The notes below the pieces were generated by a model. That model had not been told where the DNA came from, searched no databases, and saw nothing but the letters and a program-made list of their open reading frames with translations. From assembly GCA_044351265.1 (NCBI GenBank), contig JBILGC010000008.1, forward strand, positions 1-60,862: a DNA stretch of 60,862 nucleotides, read 5' to 3'. This document shows positions 59,101 through 60,862 of the stretch, piece after piece; position 1 is the first letter of the stretch, and each line of letters begins with the position of its first letter. The position numbers were made by a program, and so were the translations under genes. This stretch comes from JAJTFA01 sp044351265. Its GTDB lineage: Bacteria > Bacteroidota > Bacteroidia > UKL13-3.

Positions 59101-59998
59101 TTTGAAAATGACACAGGTAACTGATTATGAAATTGGTTTCCGTCAGCAAATCGGAGATGATGCCAGTTTGGGTATCATTGCTTCATATCGTGAGTTCAGA
59201 AACCTCATCCAACTTTATAGATACGTTCAGGCATGGCCAAATGACTATACCACATTCGGTAATCTGGATTTTTCTACTGTTAAATCTATCCGCTTAGAGT
59301 ATGAATTGAGAGACCTAGGTAATATCAATATTTCTGCCAACTATATGCTTCAGTTTGCTGAAGGTACCGGTTCTAACTCTCAGTCAAGTGCGGCATTGGT
59401 GCAAGTTGGTTTACCTACCCTACGTACCATATTCCCGCTCAACTTTGATACACGTCATACTTTAAAAGGTGTATTTGATTACCATTACAAATCAGGTAAA
59501 GAATATAATGGTCCTGTTGTAGGCGGAAAGAAAATTTTCGAAAATGCCGGTTTCAATGTGATATTTAATGCTACTTCTGGTAGGCCTTATACACAAACTA
59601 CCATTCCGGTTCCTGAGGTTCAATCTGGAGTCGTTGCACGTACTCAGGTTAAAAGTACGATTAACGGAGCCAATCTGCCTTCACAATTCTATACCGACAT
59701 AAATATCGACAAAAACTTTGAAATCAGGAGTGAAGGAATTGATAAAAATCGTGTTTATAGATTGCGCGTTTTCCTTTGGGTTCAAAATATTTTTAATAAC
59801 GTGAATGTATTGGGTGTTTATCGTTATACAGGAAGTGCCTACGATGATGGGTTTATTACCTCTACACAAGCTGATGCCCAGTTGAGAGCTGCAACCAACG
59901 CGCAATCTCTCGTTGACTTGTATAACGTGCGCATGGTTAATCCTGCAAACTTCGCATTGCCACGCTTAACCAGATTAGGTTTAGCCTTGTATTTCTAA
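56186..59998 (+). CDS. TonB-dependent receptor with carboxypeptidase-regulatory domain
   Basis: A 1270-residue outer-membrane receptor. A signal peptide (about 1-20) is followed by a carboxypeptidase-regulatory-like domain (about 26-112, starting LGEIRGKVIDSKTKKPLDYA). The plug (about 135-235) contains MLDDVVIV, GGTPNFRGAR and VDQIQIITGGVPAQYGDF. The large beta-barrel ends with the terminal motif LTRLGLALYF. It would import a ligand with energy from TonB. No SusD-like partner follows; instead a secreted-protein gene is 18 bp away. The ligand is unknown. The barrel is longer than the common 900-1000 residue form because of large extracellular loops. Confidence 0.92.
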   Translation: MKKVYSLILAFFAFVLLANAQSQLGEIRGKVIDSKTKKPLDYASVTIELNGLVKATTLTDDEGGYIVKTLQPGEYTVKVTTIGYRNAIIRQVDVISDQITFVNVPMEPSDGKMLDDVVIVQKRPLVDPEGKGGATKTAKEIMALPQRNANMVANTVAGVDARAGGTPNFRGARADGTAYYIDGVRVQAGSINIPQNAVDQIQIITGGVPAQYGDFIGGAIAINTKAPSKNWMRGFEFISSSPFNRYLDNSHYNELQGFVSGPLLLKDKGKGDKERVLVGFSFAGSGVYARDGRLPATDMFKVKDAKLREIEETPLVPQQGGGFIPAGEYLTRADLEPVDYRLNASTYSFNIQGNFSYQPTNNISVRMGYQGAFARGRNFSYVNSLTNYNNNSITQDITGRVYLQFTQTFAKQDAEKDKTKEQKSVISNAFYTVRVSYENRFAEGMDAEHERNLFNYGYVGRFTRYTAPAFQAVRKGFGDSADVYTLVDDQGNKRELRLTSYARQVGFIDTALTYEQASVNRIRGNYTRTIYDYYRDRGQSIRSISNLRGLGGSANGDLPNGIYSNLWSSPGALQANYSKSMNETYTLFVMTEATAAPKSNPKAKHDLQFGFTYEQQFRRGYSVNSNGLWTLMRQLVNQQFSGMDYANPIVDARTFDANGVFNDTLRFRDSIVSQNQGAFDRNLRNKLIGMGATDVYGNPIDQYSRLNSDGYDPSMYSIDMFSADELLNNGNSYVSYFGYDYKGNRVGGKPGLRDFLADPTNRTLGAFQPVYMAAWAQDKFVFKDLIVRLGVRMERFDANQVVLKDPYTMAPAYTAGDVRGGKLAISPEKIPGSVGNDYTVYVNDENQANSNLQVTGFRSGNDWFDKNGNPVTDPSALWRNASAARVPLSRNQNIPFLINPGQIIPDEASFVDYTPDFKLLPRIWFSFPISTTSQFFGTYDVLAQRPTEGNVAQIDDYFFLNNRLTGTIANPDLKMTQVTDYEIGFRQQIGDDASLGIIASYREFRNLIQLYRYVQAWPNDYTTFGNLDFSTVKSIRLEYELRDLGNINISANYMLQFAEGTGSNSQSSAALVQVGLPTLRTIFPLNFDTRHTLKGVFDYHYKSGKEYNGPVVGGKKIFENAGFNVIFNATSGRPYTQTTIPVPEVQSGVVARTQVKSTINGANLPSQFYTDINIDKNFEIRSEGIDKNRVYRLRVFLWVQNIFNNVNVLGVYRYTGSAYDDGFITSTQADAQLRAATNAQSLVDLYNVRMVNPANFALPRLTRLGLALYF

Positions 59999-60016
59999 TT
60001 ATTTTTAAAAAACAGT

Positions 60017-60862
60017 ATGGACATGAACAATAGATTTTTTTCAAAAACAAGCAAACTACTACTGGCACTTGGCTTTACGCTATTTACCGTTAATCTTTTT
60101 GCTAGAGAAAACATAAAGCCATTCAAACCAGATGATCAGCCAACAACCATCCTGGGTAAAGGTGCCGGTTGCGCTGCTGCAACTGCTCAGCGAGATTTAG
60201 ATATCAATAATGTGAGAACCACTATTTTAAATGGTGGCGACATGTGGTGGAATTTGAGCAATGCACGATATGAAGTGCCAAAAGTACAAACCGGTCAGGT
60301 TGCTAAGCATTCGCTTTTCTCCGGAGCATTATGGATTGGTGGCGTAACCAACAATAACCTGCGTATTGCAGCACAAACATACAGGCAAAGTGGAAATGAC
60401 TTTTACCCTGGTCCTTTAACTATTGGAACTGCATCTATTACCCAGGATAAGTGTAAAGCTTATGACCGTATTTGGAAAATAACCCTCAGTGAAATTAATG
60501 ACTTCAGAACAAATCCTAACAATTGGTTTAATCCGTCAGAAGAAATTAATACCTGGCCGGTACATGTTGCAAGCAATGTAGGCGAGGCTGATAAATTGGC
60601 CCCATTCTTTGATAATGATAATGACGGAAGATATGATCCTTCAGCTGGCGATTATCCTTCATTTGACCAGAATGTGAAAGAAAATATCCCTGATATGATG
60701 ATGTTTATTCTTTATAATGATAAAGGAAACATCCATAGTGAGAGTGAAGGTATTCCGATTGGTTTGGAATTGCATACACAGGCTTTTGGTTATGCAACAA
60801 ATGACGAGGTAAATAACATGACATTCTATCGCACTACTATATTTAACAGAAGCAATGAAATT
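60017..60862 (+). CDS. Secreted protein, probable T9SS cargo (partial, runs off the window)
   Basis: Open from an ATG 18 bp after the receptor stop to the window edge: 282 codons, 3' end missing. The N-terminus (MDMNNRFFSKTSK, then LLLALGFTLFTVNLFA) is a signal peptide. The mature part has blocks such as GGDMWWNLSNARYEVPK, HSLFSGALWIGGV and TYRQSGNDFYPGPL, which I know from large secreted Bacteroidota proteins with C-terminal T9SS domains. DNDNDGRYDPSAGDYP is a calcium-loop-like Asp/Asn repeat. The sorting tail itself is not visible. The short gap suggests co-transcription with the receptor. Confidence 0.75.
   Translation, partial: MDMNNRFFSKTSKLLLALGFTLFTVNLFARENIKPFKPDDQPTTILGKGAGCAAATAQRDLDINNVRTTILNGGDMWWNLSNARYEVPKVQTGQVAKHSLFSGALWIGGVTNNNLRIAAQTYRQSGNDFYPGPLTIGTASITQDKCKAYDRIWKITLSEINDFRTNPNNWFNPSEEINTWPVHVASNVGEADKLAPFFDNDNDGRYDPSAGDYPSFDQNVKENIPDMMMFILYNDKGNIHSESEGIPIGLELHTQAFGYATNDEVNNMTFYRTTIFNRSNEI

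Overview
The window is a piece of a Bacteroidota chromosome, most likely from the Chitinophagales/Sphingobacteriales side of the phylum. Four things support this. Several promoters fit the Bacteroidota pattern (TTTG or TTG, about 17-25 nt, then TAnnTTTG). Shine-Dalgarno sites are nearly absent except a striking one before rpsU. Proteins with type IX secretion (T9SS) tails and a TonB-dependent receptor with an N-terminal carboxypeptidase-regulatory domain are present. The gene order rpsU-xer-raiA-tRNAs-tuf-tRNA-Trp-secE-nusG-rplKAJL-rpoBC is typical of the phylum. No rRNA, CRISPR, prophage or insertion sequence was found.

Layout. 1-395: a GC-rich, non-coding, repeat-like element. 396-3701 (minus): the two-subunit 2-oxoacid:ferredoxin oxidoreductase (korA, korB) with a four-helix-bundle gene between the subunits, flanked by inverted repeats. 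3850-6489 (plus): a one-domain asparaginase-like protein, then gmd and fcl for GDP-L-fucose. 6490-6839: a decayed minus-strand gene fragment. 6840-8987: a lysylphosphatidylglycerol-synthase-type membrane protein and a T9SS-secreted nuclease/phosphatase. 9150-9757: rplU-rpmA. 9923-14543 (minus): a barrel protein coupled to corA, and a helix-hairpin-helix outer-membrane protein coupled to a PorV/PorQ-like barrel. 14624-17146: a membrane pyrophosphatase with an unusual Cys-rich tail. 17220-18470 (minus): a possibly exported PLP enzyme.

18709-34319 is the information-processing core: a cold-shock-domain protein, rpsU, a Xer recombinase, the hibernation factor, tRNA-Thr/Tyr/Gly/Thr, tuf, tRNA-Trp, secE, nusG, rplKAJL and rpoBC. 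Inside the tRNA cluster lies a broken second copy of the 5' part of tRNA-Gly whose D-loop is replaced by a palindrome. 34378-40696 holds two lipoproteins, a DUF3467 protein, carA, a methyltransferase, eno, fabD and a pterin synthase. 40801-48973 is a tightly overlapping run: hldD, a 1235-residue sensor kinase and an 1168-residue outer-membrane protein. 49004-52717 (minus): GT87, pdxA and a leucyl aminopeptidase. 52901-56065: rsmA overlapping mgtE, then a 2-hydroxyacid dehydrogenase. The window ends with a TonB-dependent receptor and the 5' part of a secreted protein that runs off the edge.

Most genes are ordinary housekeeping or envelope genes. No complete unknown multi-gene system is obvious. 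The most unusual signals are the four-helix-bundle cassette inside the kor operon, the Cys/His/Met-rich tail on the pyrophosphatase, the tRNA-Gly fragment with the palindrome, the strong Shine-Dalgarno of rpsU, and the hldD-kinase-outer-membrane protein run. All functional calls come from reading the translations and sequence motifs by eye; no database search was run.
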